Assembly (NCBI GenBank): GCA_948144175.1 | Contig: CANXME010002316.1 | Coordinates: 186,001-250,000 of the forward strand | Origin: Closterium sp. NIES-65 | Lineage: Eukaryota > Streptophyta > Zygnematophyceae > Desmidiales > Closteriaceae | DNA length: 64,000 bases | Reading direction: 5' to 3' | In this document: one piece after another, positions 54,563 to 64,000 of the stretch | Layout of the letters: the number at the start of each line of letters is the position of its first letter | How positions within the stretch are numbered: position 1 is the stretch's first letter | Made by a program: the position numbers and the translations under genes | The notes under the pieces: generated by a model | Seen by the model: the letters and a program-made list of their open reading frames with translations, nothing else | Database searches by the model: none | Told to the model about the DNA's origin: nothing

Positions 54563-55655
54563 TGTTGGGTGCAAATTCACATTGCACGACATCCTGCCGT
54601 CTGTTTGTACGAGTATGCGTGTGCGAATGCATTTGCGTGTGAATGGTATGTTCGTGTGTTTGTTTGCTTTCGCAATTTTCGCTTGAAGCATTTGCAGGTA
54701 CTCCCACAATGTGCGCTTCGGCATAACATTGTACGCGCTATGAACAGTACAAGCAGAAAGGACGAGCTCGCAAAGGAACCCAAGATGGAAGCTTTGCGGT
54801 TCGGCTTATTTGATTGCGCGGATTCAGTTTTATCCAACTCGAAATTGTACTGTTTTGTTTGGTTGACTATAGTGTAGCAGGGCTGGCACTATAGGGGTAC
54901 AATTTAGGTGAAGGTTGGATGTTGTTTGTCTGTATCTGCATGCTACAGGGCCAGGGGAAACCAGCGGAACCAGCATTTGGCTGGTTGGGCAAAGACAAAA
55001 CAGGTTCTGTTTTTAGGACCTGAACCTGGTTGTTGTTTTCCCAGGTTGGAAAAACAGAACCAGAGGTTGTTTACCAACCTACCACCTGCTGTTCTGTCCA
55101 GCCAGGTTGGTTCTGTTCCTTGGAATTATTTGGGATCATCCCCGGTTGTTCCCAGGTTTATTTCCAAGTTCCTTGCTAGCTAGAACTATTTATTCTTTCT
55201 CTGTTTGTACCTGGATATAGTGAAATTGATTCAAGCGAATTCCTCCCTTCCTGGAATTTCGTTTCTACGTGGTGCGACGGCGGAATGCTACCCGAGTCAA
55301 CGCTAGTACGCTAGCACTCCAACGCTAGGCTAACGCTGTCCGAGCCATAACTTCGTAATGGCAAAACTTTTCGCGAGGCAACTTGGCTTATTTTAAAGCT
55401 CTTAGAGTGAGCTTCGATATAGTAAGTTCTCAGCTTAATCCGATCTACGGTCTGCACGATACGCTGCGCGACGTTCAAGGTACTCTTGCTGTTTTGACTA
55501 AGTCCCTCTTGATCCCTCTCTCTACAAACTCGGACCCGAGGATAGGGGCTGGTCTTGTACCAGGCACCTAAGGACCCTTGGAGGTGACGCCGAGGAGAGG
55601 TTTTAAGTGTGATAAAGTCTTAATAGCTTGAGTTTATTAGGCCCTTATACCAACA
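54563..55655 (+). repeat. Solo family A LTR inside B
   Basis: Complete 1093-bp LTR (TGTTGGGTGC...TATACCAACA) with no primer site or coding sequence attached. Flanks CCTTC (54558-54562) and CCTCC (55656-55660) are a target duplication with one transition, and B pol reads across (DAKFME ... FKEWLE). It arose by recombination between the two LTRs of a full insertion. Confidence 0.95.
54842..54905 (+). repeat. Double palindrome typical of family A LTRs
   Basis: Outer arms AAATTGTAC (54842-54850) and GTACAATTT (54897-54905), inner arms CTATAGTG (54867-54874) and CACTATAG (54887-54894), all perfectly complementary. The same arrangement appears in nearly every full A LTR in the window. It could act at the DNA level (cruciform, paired protein sites) or in RNA. 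Confidence 0.85.
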
Positions 55656-55660
55656 CCTCC

Positions 55661-58158
55661 ATGAACTTGGCATCTCTGGTGGTGAAGATGGTGTTGGCTT
55701 TTGGGTCCCACATGAGCCACCCCTTGCTCCCTTGTACAAGTCCCAAATGAACAGCCCACACCGCCGCCGCTTGAAGCTTGTCACGCTTCTCCTTAGGGAC
55801 GTGCACGAGTCCCATGCAACCGAAGACTCGAAGCATATCCACCAGGGGCTTCTTGCCTCTCCACTTCTCCATAGGGTTTCAATGCTGCCCTCCCACACGA
55901 GTCAATACTCGGTTCTTGATGACGGTGGCATGGCGAATAGCGAGGGGCCAGAATCGTAAGGGTAGACCCGAGTCTACCAACATCGTTCTCCCACCCTCCA
56001 TGATGGTCCGGTTCGCTCTCTCCGCCACGCCATTGGATTGAGGAGTGTAGGCCGTGGTGAGCTGCTGCTTGATGCCGTGCTGCTTCAGCCAGCTCCGGAA
56101 CTCTGCTCCCAAGAACTCCCCACCACGGTCGCTACGAATCGCCTTCACCCGCTTGCCGCTCCCTCGCTCCACCATGGGCAGCCACTCTTCAATGATGATC
56201 CTTGCAGCATCACTTTTCTTTGCAAGTGGAAAGGACCAGGTGAGCCTTGTGTTGTCATCCACCATGGTCATGGAATACAGGGCCCCACCATCTTCCTTCA
56301 CCTTCATGGGTCCCACGAGATCCACATGCACGAGCTCCACCGGGTCAGTCGACTTCCCCTCCACCGAATGGAAGGGAAATCGTGAAAACTTGCTGGTCAA
56401 GCAAGTCTCACAAGATCCCACCTCCTTGGGCTCCCCCTTTATCCTCAGCCCCTGGAATATTTCCTCCTTAAGTAGCTGCTGCAACTGAGGTAGCGCCACG
56501 TGGCCAAAGCGACGGTGTGCGGTGAGCCAATCCGTCTCACCCGTGCTAGGAGTTACACTTGGTAGCGCAGCCCCTCCATGCCCAAGGAGCCCATCATCAC
56601 TGTCATCACCACCTCCTCCATTGTCCATGTGGTTAACAAGCCCTCCTCTCACATCTCCTGCAGCCAAGCGCGCAGCCGCCTCCTTCCATGGCAGCACCGG
56701 TATCTCCCACATGGACCGGTGCATGTCCTTGCCGCCTCGGAGGTCCCACAACACGCGCCCATCCAGAGTTGCCTTGAAAACCTTTGTGCCCAACATCTCC
56801 ATCTTCATCCCTGCCTCACTCAAGGCCTTGGTAGAGAGTAGGTTGGCACACAATCCAGGAACAAGGAGAACACGCTTCAGCCCCACAAGCCTCCCATCCG
56901 CACCCATGAACATGGCTCTCCCCTCGCCACGCACGGGTACAACTTGGCCGGTGGCTGAAACGACGGTGGCTGCCTTTGATGGCCTAACTTCATCCAGTAG
57001 ATCCTCTCGGTTGGTCATGGTCATGAAGGCTCCCGTGTCGATGACCCAATGGGAGGAGCGGTGAAGAGCAACCTTGCTGGCCGGCACAACCATGTCCTCG
57101 GAGCACGCCTCTCCTACATGGTAGAACATGCCGCCGTATCCGCCAGCACCTCCATCGCCCTCCTCACTGCCCATGCCTTCTCCCATAGCTCCATGAACAC
57201 CCTTGGAGCCCTCAATTGATGGCTGACCAGACCTCCAACCGTCAGGTAACTTGCGGCACCTGAACCATGGGTGCCCTTCCACATGGCAATACCAATACTT
57301 GCCGCCACACCGCTTGCCTCCCTTGTTGCCACGCTTCCCTCCCGAATGCTGCTCCCCTCCGGAGCCTTCCTTGGCCTTGCCTTTCTTGCTGCCACGCCCC
57401 TTGAAGCCCTTCATGCCGTAGGCTGAACCTCCACCTTCACCGGCAGCGGCGGTCAGCTCCTTCGTCCGAAACTCCTCTTGAAGAACTTGCGCGCGAATCC
57501 ACTCAAGGGACCACGAATCCTTCATGCCATTAAGGTTGACCACCAAGGGCCCCCACGACTCCAGCAGCAGGGAGAGAGCCTTGTAGCACTTGATTTTCTC
57601 AGGGTAGTCCACACCAGCAGCAAAGAGCTTCACATAGAGGTCCCTGCGTTGATCGAACGCTCCTTGTACGGCATCACCCTCGTTGATCTTCACTGCATGG
57701 AGTTGTCGCTCGAGCACCACCACCATAGCTTTGCTGCTGGGGGCATGGATATCCTTCAATATCTTCCATGCCTTAGGACCACACTCAACTTCCTTGATGA
57801 GATGCTTGATGTGGTGCAGCTGGTTGGATGAGAGGCATTGGGAGAGAAGGAAGAATCCATCCTTGGACCGGCGATCCCATTCTTTGGTCGCTCCTTCGCT
57901 CGCAAGCCTCTTCAATTCTCCATCCATTACTTCAAGCAGCCCATAATGGTTGAAGAGGAGCTCCATCCTGAAGCTCCATGATGCCCAATCCTCCTAAGAG
58001 AACTTCTCCAGGTTGAATGCCTTCACATCATCCTTAGCTGATGCTGAAACGGAAGCCATTGGTGCAGATCCGCCTGCAACGCCACTTCCCGCTTCCCCAG
58101 CGCCTCTCACGCCACCACTGCCACTGGGACCAGCTGGAGCAGAACCTTCAGCCTCCAT
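55661..58158 (-). pseudogene. gag-pol: B gag, protease and integrase
   Basis: Start ATG at 58158 (MEAEGSAPAGPSG). TAG at about 57994 interrupts just before EDWASWSFRMELLFNHYG. Gag runs to about 57400. The knuckle reads YWYCHVEGHPWFRC (near 57290), so its first Cys is Tyr and the C-x2-C-x4-H-x4-C pattern is broken. Protease VIDTGAFMTMT lies near 57040. HHCC (TAHRRFGHVAL ... CETCLTSK) and integrase core (VHVDLVGPM, RSDRGGEF, VAERANRTIME) lie at 56520-55990. TGA at 55879-55881 comes after RVGGQH, then MEKWRGKKPLVDMLRVFGCM to the solo LTR. The wording parallels family A closely (TTAYTPQSNGVAERANRTI is identical), so B is a sister family. Confidence 0.92.
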
Positions 58159-58197
58159 ATTCACCCATGAACAGAGTAGAACATCTCTAATACCACT
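58159..58197 (-). promoter_or_regulatory. B leader with primer-binding site
   Basis: The minus strand next to the 5' LTR reads AGTGGTATTAGAGATG; TGGTATTAGAG differs by one base from TGGTATCAGAG. The gag ATG follows at 58158. Confidence 0.8.
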
Positions 58198-59197
58198 TGT
58201 TATAGTCAAGAGTCCACTTAGAGGTCGCGGATGCCCATGAAACCGCCTAAGCAGAATCTGACGTCTTCAAACCGCCTCCGTTCAAAACGCCGTCACGATC
58301 AGCTCCAATAACACATAAAGCTGAAACTTGGACAGCAGTTAGCCCTAGATGTCTGCTTTCCAAAGGTGTGTTACTTGATTTCACCAGAGGTTTATGCGTT
58401 ACGCAGTGAACGAAAAAGTAAGCTCGGCTGAAAAACGTGTATTCTCATTGATGCAAGGAAGAGGTAAGTACAACATTGCCTAGGGGACTCATAAGGGGTT
58501 GGGATCATCCTAAGAACTCAGAGAAGGTTGAGTCCTAGGGGAGAAAGGCTAGAGAAGGATGGGAAACGTCCTAGCTAGGTCAGCAAAGCCAACCACACAT
58601 GGATGTTCAGAGCTGTACTCAAGGCAACCAATTGTGAGTCAAGCCAACCATGAGTCAGCTTGTCTACCCACTTGCACCCTCTTGCAAGCTGGTTCCAGGA
58701 AGACCACACTTCTCAAAAAGAGGGTTGTAGAGTCCCACTTGACCACCTGTACTTCTTGTCTCATTCTCTGTCCCTGCACCATTGGCATGACAACAATGAA
58801 AGGGTGGCAAGGGAAATGCTGCCAACAGTGCACCATGACTACGGAACAGTGACTTTCGGCAGCTGTCACGCAATGCTCAGATGTTGGATCGTTCTAAAAC
58901 GTGGTGACCATCTGCAAAGCGGGGCAAAGGACTGCCAGACCGAATTTCAGACCAATCAGAGCTCGGTAGACGAGTCAGCAGCCGAAATGGTGAACTCGGG
59001 TGGTACTAAAAAAGAATAACACACACTTCCGGGATGCCATAAGTCTTGAAACTAAAAATGTTGTCATGCCTTGGTAACTGCTTCAAAAACTCTGAAAGTT
59101 TGAGGGTCTGAAGAACACATGTTGAACAACCTCCCCACAAAATTCCAGAAGCTGAGCAGGCTTGTAAGCCGAATGGGAGTGCGATGACCGTGCCACT
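58198..59197 (-). repeat. B 5' LTR
   Basis: 1000 bp, starting TGTTATAGTCAAGAGTCC on the plus strand. It ends ...GTGCCACT at 59197, 19 bp before the terminus seen in the 3' LTR (ATAATGTGTTGGCACAACA). Element C was inserted there. Confidence 0.9.
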
Positions 59198-60024
59198 TGT
59201 TATAGACACAGTAGGCTACAATGTGCCTAAAACGAAAGATAGAGTGCACAGTCGGATTTCTGCACAGCGGCTTTAAACGTTCATAGCGATCTGCTCACAA
59301 CTCAAAATGACCTGATTCAACTTGTATCTAGAGCGTCTTAAAGTTGCCTACAATGGGCAATTTAGATCGCACGATTTCACCAAGTATTGACGACACAGCG
59401 TTGGTTTGAACGAACGGCACTATGGCAGCAACATAGTCTTAGAACACACACTAGGAAGAGCTAGGAAGATTTACGAGTTGGGAATGACTCCCAGCTCCTA
59501 CAAACCCCACGAGCTGAGGTACAGTGATGTGGAACAGTGCCACACTGTTCCCAACCAAGAAGGGTCTCGAAACTACCCTCCACAAGGGCCTACACCCATA
59601 GAAATGTTACACTACACATTGTAATGTAACGAATCTTGATATCTTGTACCCTTTTGGCGAGCTTCCAAATCACTTGAAGCTTGAACCAAGGCTCCGGTTC
59701 TTCATCACAAAACTCATCCTTGAGTTCTTGATGGGTCTGCTGGCACACACCTGCGACACGCCGAACGTTCGACACAGGACAAAATACAAATGGCGCACGA
59801 CAAAATAGAAACCGCGCGGGACACACAAAATGACCGTGTAACACGGGACTAGCGATAACTCGCTATTGACTTGACACACACAATCGACATCATGACCTAG
59901 CACGCACACACTATTATAAGCATGAAATATATATTTATTTCATGCACTTATACCACTCCATGCTCACACGCATGCACGCACACGCACACGGACAAGCCGA
60001 GTGCAAACTGTAGGGTTGCACCCA
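59198..60024 (-). repeat. C 3' LTR
   Basis: In element sense TGGGTGCAACCC...GTCTATAACA, about 827 bp; on the plus strand TGTTATAGACACAG...GCACCCA, followed by AAACCCCCCCTCGG (complement of a polypurine tract). It matches the decayed LTR at 2437-2915. Left flank CCACT lies in the B LTR. A 26-bp perfect hairpin (GCATGAAATA / TATTTCATGC) sits at 59920-59945. Confidence 0.85.
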
Positions 60025-60039
60025 AAACCCCCCCTCGGA
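60025..60039 (-). promoter_or_regulatory. C polypurine tract
   Basis: In element sense CCGAGGGGGGGTTT directly before the 3' LTR. Confidence 0.7.
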
Positions 60040-60063
60040 TTGTTGGCCTTGGATCTTGCTCTC

Positions 60064-60669
60064 TCAGTTCAGAGCCATCCCAGCTAGCTTGCAACACTTC
60101 CAATGCTGCTGCTCCACCAGCCTCTTAGTCATCATGTCTGCCGGCTGCCCCGTGGTCTTCACGTAGCGCAGCTCAACTTCACCCTCGGCCACTATGCTCC
60201 TCGTCCAATGCCACTTCACCCTCATGTGCTTTGTCAGGCCGTGCAACACAGGGTTCTTGGCTAAAGCAATGGCTCCCTGGCTGTCACAATTGAGTGGGGT
60301 TGGTCCTTGCTGCTCCTCCCCCAATTCAGCCAACAAACGCCGCTGCCACACAATCTCCCGTACGGCACGGAAGAGTGCCATGTACTCGGACTCCACCGAG
60401 CTCAAAGCTTGGTCAACCTGCTTCTTGCTCTCCCAAGCAGTTGGGCCTCCACCTACACAGCAGATGAAGCCCCCCACACTAGTCATGTCCTCTTGTTCAG
60501 ATGCATATGAAGCATCCGAGTAGGCGGTGAGGAACAAACGCCCGGGTTCCACACCATCCGTGCCCTTTTGGCGCCTTTGCGCCGCCACCGAGTATTGCAG
60601 CCCAATGGTCGGTGTTTGGCCAAGATACTTGGCCACGCTCATTCCAGCTGCCACCTGCTCCTCATTAGG
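60064..60669 (-). pseudogene. pol: C RNase H domain, 5' truncated
   Basis: An open frame enters from 60669 (NEEQVAAGMSVAKYLG). It carries the full copia RNase H: LTAYSDASYASEQEDMTSVG, VESEYMALF, NCDSQGAIALAKNP, HMRVKWHWTR and QPADMMTKRL, ending MALN with the stop at 60064. All acidic motif residues are present and no stop interrupts it. Everything upstream (RT, integrase, gag, 5' LTR) was displaced when D was inserted at about 60670. Spacing to the polypurine tract and LTR is normal. Confidence 0.9.
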
Positions 60670-60674
60670 GCATT

Positions 60675-61036
60675 TGTGAGAGTACGACGGCTTTGCTATG
60701 ATTTCCTAGCTTGATTCTGCTTTATTATGCATTATCTAGCTTAGCTTTATTTTGTTTTGCTTGCTTTTGCTAGATTTCCTAGGTTTGTTGCTTTTACTAT
60801 ATTTTTTTAGTTATAGGCACCGAACTAGGTTGAGTGCACCGAATTCTAGGCTTTTCGGTTGCCACCAAATTGCCTTCTACTGAATTCGGGAAGGACCCGT
60901 TCGGGACGCTTCGCGACCCGCGGAACCTTCTAGTAACACCCGAGTTACTGCCTTTGTGTCGAGCCTATATATAGCCTCGCCTTGTACCCAGGTGAATCAT
61001 TCAATAGAATCATCTTTCTTGATCCAGATCCTCACA
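60675..61036 (+). repeat. D 5' LTR
   Basis: 362 bp, TGTGAGAGTACG...GATCCTCACA, with 6-bp inverted termini TGTGAG/CTCACA. A TATATATA box at 60966-60973 is followed about 45 bp later by AATCATTCAATAGAATC, so this LTR has a plausible promoter. Left flank GCATT. Confidence 0.88.
60966..60973 (+). promoter_or_regulatory. Likely TATA box in D LTR
   Basis: CCTATATATAGCC is a near-ideal TATA context, 63 bp before the LTR end. It would start the genomic RNA of D. Confidence 0.65.
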
Positions 61037-61656
61037 CTTGGTAATCAGAGCGGGTCTACACGCGAGGTCTTCAACCGCTTAGTTCCGGCCTTTAAAAACC
61101 GCGGGGGCGACGACGAAAGCGCCGATATGGGTATGTAAAACCAGTTCCGCGCAATTTTTCCAAGTCCCCCTCGATTTGGTTTTCGAACACCCCTCAGATT
61201 TTCTGGTGGAAAGGTTGGAGTTTCGACCGTTCGATCGAGTTTCATCTCAACGGCCCAGAGAATTTCGCCCAAAAAAGTTGGAATTTGGAGCGTCGGATTG
61301 ATTTTCTCCTCAACGGCCAAGATTGGATGCAAATTTCGCCCAAGGGAGATTTACGCGACCTACAGAATTTGCGCTCGTCGATCCTATAGTCAACTTGACT
61401 CGCAGTAAGTCGACCAGCACCTAGAACTCGATTATTTTCGTCGCGCATCTTCCTGTAAATCGTCAAATGGAGGGAAAAGGAGATATTTCAGTACAGAAAA
61501 TCGCGGAGTTATGTGCTGAGCATAAGCAAATACATGCGGCGCTCCCATGACTCAAAAAACTCCTTGCGAACCAGTCGGTAACCGCCACAGCAGCAGTAGC
61601 GGCAACACCGACAATTCAACATGCGACAACGGCAGCAGCTACAGTTAACCTCGAAG
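61037..61656 (+). pseudogene. D leader and gag start, cut by A6
   Basis: Two bases after the LTR is TGGTAATCAGAGCGGG, a primer-binding site like the copia consensus but with one extra A. The leader contains a diverged duplication of about 65 bp (CTCAACGGCCCAGAGAATTT and CTCAACGGCCAAGATTGG). An ATG at 61468 opens MEGKGDISVQKIAELCAEHK, a coiled-coil-like N-terminus ending in an Ala/Thr-rich stretch. A TGA falls near 61550, and A6 cuts it at 61657. I cannot assign D to copia or gypsy from this piece. Confidence 0.65.
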
Positions 61657-62749
61657 TGTTGGGTGCAAATTCACATTGCACGACATCCTGCCGTCTGTTT
61701 GTACGAGTATGCGTGTGCGAATGCATTTGCGTGTGAATGGTATGTTCGTGTGTTTGTTTGCTTTCGCAATTTTTGCTTGAAGCATTTGCAGATACTCGCA
61801 AAATGTGCGCTTCGGCATAACATTGTACGCGCTATGAACAGTACAAGCAGAAAGGACGAGCTCGCAAAGGAACCCAAGATGGAAGCTTTGCGGTTCGGCT
61901 TACTTGATTGCGCAGATTCAGTTCTATCCAACTCGAAATGGTACTGTTTTGTTTGGTTGACTATAGTGTAGCAGGGCAGGCACTATAGGGGTACAATTTA
62001 GGTGAAGGTTGGATGTTGTTTGTCTATATCTGCATGCTACAGGGCCAGGGGAAACCAGCAGAACCAGCATTTGGCTGGTTGGGCAAAGACAAAACAGGTT
62101 CTGTTTTTAGGACCTGAACCTGGTTGTTGTTTTCCCAGGTTGGAAAAACAGAACCAGAGGTTGTTCACCAACCTACCACCTGTTATTTTGTCCAGCCAGG
62201 TTGGTTCTGTTGCTTGGAATTATTTGGGATCATCCCTGGTTGTTCCCAGGTTGATTCCCAAGGTCTTTGCTAGCTAGAGCTATTTATTCCTTCTCTGTTT
62301 GTACCTGAATATAGTGAAATTGATTCAAGTGAATTCCTCCCTTGCTGGAATTTCCTTTCTACGCGGTGCGACAGCGGAATGCTACCCGAGTCAACGCTAG
62401 TACGGTAGCACTCCAACGCTAGGCAAACGCTGTCCGAGCCATAACTTCGTAATGGCAGAACTTTTCGCGAGGCAACTTGGCTTATTTTAAAGCTCTTAGA
62501 GTGAGCTTCGATAAAGGAAATTCTCAGCTTAGTCCGATCGACGGTCTGCACGATTCGCTGCGCGACGTTCAAGGTACTCTTGCTGTTTTGACTAAGTCCC
62601 TCTTGATCCCTCTCTCTACAAACTCGGACCCGAGGATAGGGGCTGGTCTTGTACCAGGCACCCAAGGACCCTTGGAGGTGACCCCGAGGAGAGGTTTTAA
62701 GTTTGATAAAGTCTTAATAGCTTGAGTTTATTAGGCCCTTACACCAACA
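61657..62749 (+). repeat. A6 5' LTR
   Basis: Complete 1093-bp family A LTR inserted in D (left flank CGAAG), followed by a primer-binding site. Confidence 0.95.
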
Positions 62750-62795
62750 AGCTGGTATCAGAGCTGCGTTATAGTGATCCTCAATAAAGGTAGCT
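62750..62795 (+). promoter_or_regulatory. A6 leader with primer-binding site
   Basis: AGCTGGTATCAGAGCTGCG at the LTR end; gag ATG at 62796. Confidence 0.88.
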
Positions 62796-64000
62796 ATGGC
62801 GGGCAACACCTCGGCGGTAGCTGGTGAATCTTCAGCCCAAGATCGTAGCGGCAGCCAAGATTCTGGTGTTTCTGCGCCAAGGGGAGCACGAACAAGCCAG
62901 GGCTCGCTGATCAAGGAGGTGCTGAAAAACTTCACCGTCGAGAAGTTCAATGGTGAGGGCTATGATGATTGGGCCTGGAAAATGCAACTTTATTTCCGTC
63001 AGATCGGTTTGCTGAAACTAATGATTGGGGAGGAGCCTAGACCGAGTGACCCCGCCCTTCAGGAAGATTGGGACGAGCGCGCCTCGGCTGGCTACTATTT
63101 GATGTCGCAGAGTTTGGAGCTGAACCAGCGTCACCACGTCATGCACCTGCTGCCGGAGGTTGAGTGCGGTCCGAAGGCGTGGACGGTGTTGAGGGAGCTG
63201 CACGCCCCGACCTCCGTTGTTGCAACATTGATGCTGGAGAGGGAGCTGTCCGCGTTGCGCCTGAGCGAGGGAGAGCCGGTGCAACCTGTCCTAGACAAAT
63301 TGCGCGACCTCTACGCAAAGTTGGCGACCGCGGGAATCACCTACCCGGAGCAGACCAAGTGCCTGAAGATGCTCTCGCTGCTGCCGGAATCGTGGCTTCA
63401 ATTCACGAGCGGATTGAGCCTGCCGCAGAACCAGAGCTCGTGGACACTCGAGTGGGTGCGGACAAAGATTCTAGAGGAGGACTTCCGTCGCCGTCAACTG
63501 AGGGGTGGAGACGACGGCAGCAGCGGCTACGGGATGCAAGGGAGCCGACGTGGCAAAGGACGTGGCTTCGGTGGTGCTGGACGCGGTGCAAAGAAAGACG
63601 ACGACTCCAACGACCAACAAGGAGGTACCGGTTGGGGTCGCGGTGCGAAATCTGGACGTGGGGGCAAGTCGGGTGCTGGTGGCAAAATGAAAGGGAGTTG
63701 CTGGTATTGTGAGAAGGAAGGGCACCCCTGGTTTTTGTGCTATAAGAAACCCGATGGATGGACCCCCCAGAATCGTCACCAGGATGGCGGCGCGCGGAGG
63801 AACCAGAAAAACGGCGCCAACATGGTCGCTGATTTGTCCGACAACAACCCGAAGAGCAACGGTGGTGCGGAAAAGAAGAAGGAGCGCACCGCGGGCCAAT
63901 TCTTCCATATGGGGGACAAGGGGGGGCAAGGAGACGCATCTGCTAAGGCTGGAGCAGAGCTGCACCCCCTGGACTATTGGGTGTTGGACACAGGCGCTGC
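62796..64000 (+). CDS. gag-pol: A6 gag-protease, open to window end (partial)
   Basis: From MAGNTSAVAGESSAQDRSGS the frame stays open for 401 codons to the window edge, through the gag domain, the Arg/Gly-rich region, knuckle CWYCEKEGHPWFLC and into the protease motif (VLDTGA at the last bases). I see no stop or frameshift. It differs from A4 at several gag residues (for example SVVATLMLERE for SVAAALMMERE, VLDKLRDL for ILDKMLDL). With a full 5' LTR and leader this copy may be the best candidate for a functional element, but pol lies outside the window. Confidence 0.9.
   Translation, partial: MAGNTSAVAGESSAQDRSGSQDSGVSAPRGARTSQGSLIKEVLKNFTVEKFNGEGYDDWAWKMQLYFRQIGLLKLMIGEEPRPSDPALQEDWDERASAGYYLMSQSLELNQRHHVMHLLPEVECGPKAWTVLRELHAPTSVVATLMLERELSALRLSEGEPVQPVLDKLRDLYAKLATAGITYPEQTKCLKMLSLLPESWLQFTSGLSLPQNQSSWTLEWVRTKILEEDFRRRQLRGGDDGSSGYGMQGSRRGKGRGFGGAGRGAKKDDDSNDQQGGTGWGRGAKSGRGGKSGAGGKMKGSCWYCEKEGHPWFLCYKKPDGWTPQNRHQDGGARRNQKNGANMVADLSDNNPKSNGGAEKKKERTAGQFFHMGDKGGQGDASAKAGAELHPLDYWVLDTGA

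Larger units (their letters stand above)
45486..59197 (-). mobile_element. Retrotransposon B (copia), minus strand, three later insertions
   Basis: Order on the plus strand: 3' LTR 45486-45646 and 51541-52395 (split by A5), polypurine complement, pol and gag 52453-58158 (split by a solo A LTR at 54563-55655), primer-binding site, and 5' LTR 58198-59197 (its last 19 bp displaced by C). Removing A5 and the solo LTR leaves an element of about 7.7 kb. Its polyprotein is recognisably related to family A in domain order and wording, but the LTRs share no evident sequence with A. Confidence 0.92.

Overview
This 64 kb window is eukaryotic nuclear DNA made almost entirely of nested Ty1/copia-type LTR retrotransposons, with one recognisable host gene, a broken GH81 endo-1,3-beta-glucanase. 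The evidence is long TG...CA-bounded direct repeats, primer-binding sites resembling the initiator-tRNA-Met site (TGGTATCAGAGC), and polyproteins in copia order: gag with CCHC knuckle, DTG protease, HHCC/DDE integrase, YVDD reverse transcriptase, RNase H. The species cannot be read from this. Copia relatives of this kind plus a GH81 gene suggest the green lineage (plant or streptophyte alga), with low confidence. I saw no bacterial operon, CRISPR array, rRNA or tRNA gene.

Local family labels. A: about 6.8 kb, 1093-bp LTRs, 1524-residue gag-pol. Its copies are A0 (1-289), A1 (290-2436, minus), A7 (12957-15655, minus), A8 (15656-16774), A2 (16775-22788, minus), A3 (23451-30284), A4 (37888-44209), A5 (45647-51535, minus), A6 (61657-end), and isolated LTRs at 5194-6286 and 54563-55655. 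B: a relative of A with about 1.0-kb LTRs (45486-59197, minus, interrupted). C: about 0.83-kb LTRs (2437-2915; 59198-60669, minus). D: 362-bp LTR (60675-61656). E: RNase H remnant and LTR near 3.9-5.2 kb (minus). F: highly decayed copia (7956 to about 12.9 kb, minus). G: glycine-rich-gag copia with 132-bp LTR (G1 36422-37887 plus 44215-45485; G2 22789-23450 plus 30285-30622, minus). H/I: short non-autonomous elements (31178-32633; 33283-33634). J: decayed copia (33635-36421).

Layout. 0-5.2 kb: A0, A1, old C and E remnants. 5.2-7.9 kb: an A LTR joined to the GH81 pseudogene and its quiet 3' flank. 8-13 kb: wreck of F. 13-22.8 kb: A7, cut by A8, which is cut at its gag start by A2. 22.8-30.6 kb: A3 inside G2. 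30.6-33.3 kb: AT-rich single-copy-looking DNA carrying H. 33.3-36.4 kb: I and J. 36.4-59.2 kb: G1, split by A4 and then by B; B is split by A5 (in its 3' LTR), by a solo A LTR (in pol) and by C (in its 5' LTR). 60.7 kb to end: D, cut by A6.

State of the elements. Only A4 keeps an uninterrupted gag-pol, but its 5' LTR has lost about 527 bp. A2 is one TAG from an open frame and shares that TAG with A3. A5 lacks integrase and A7 lacks reverse transcriptase. Target-site duplications that I can read (TGTCG for A4, TGCTT for A5, ATAAG for H; near-matches for A3 and the solo LTR in B) support the nesting order. I did not find a new biochemical system. The most distinctive items are the H-type elements and their link to G, a conserved double palindrome in the A LTR, and the shared nonsense codon of A2 and A3.
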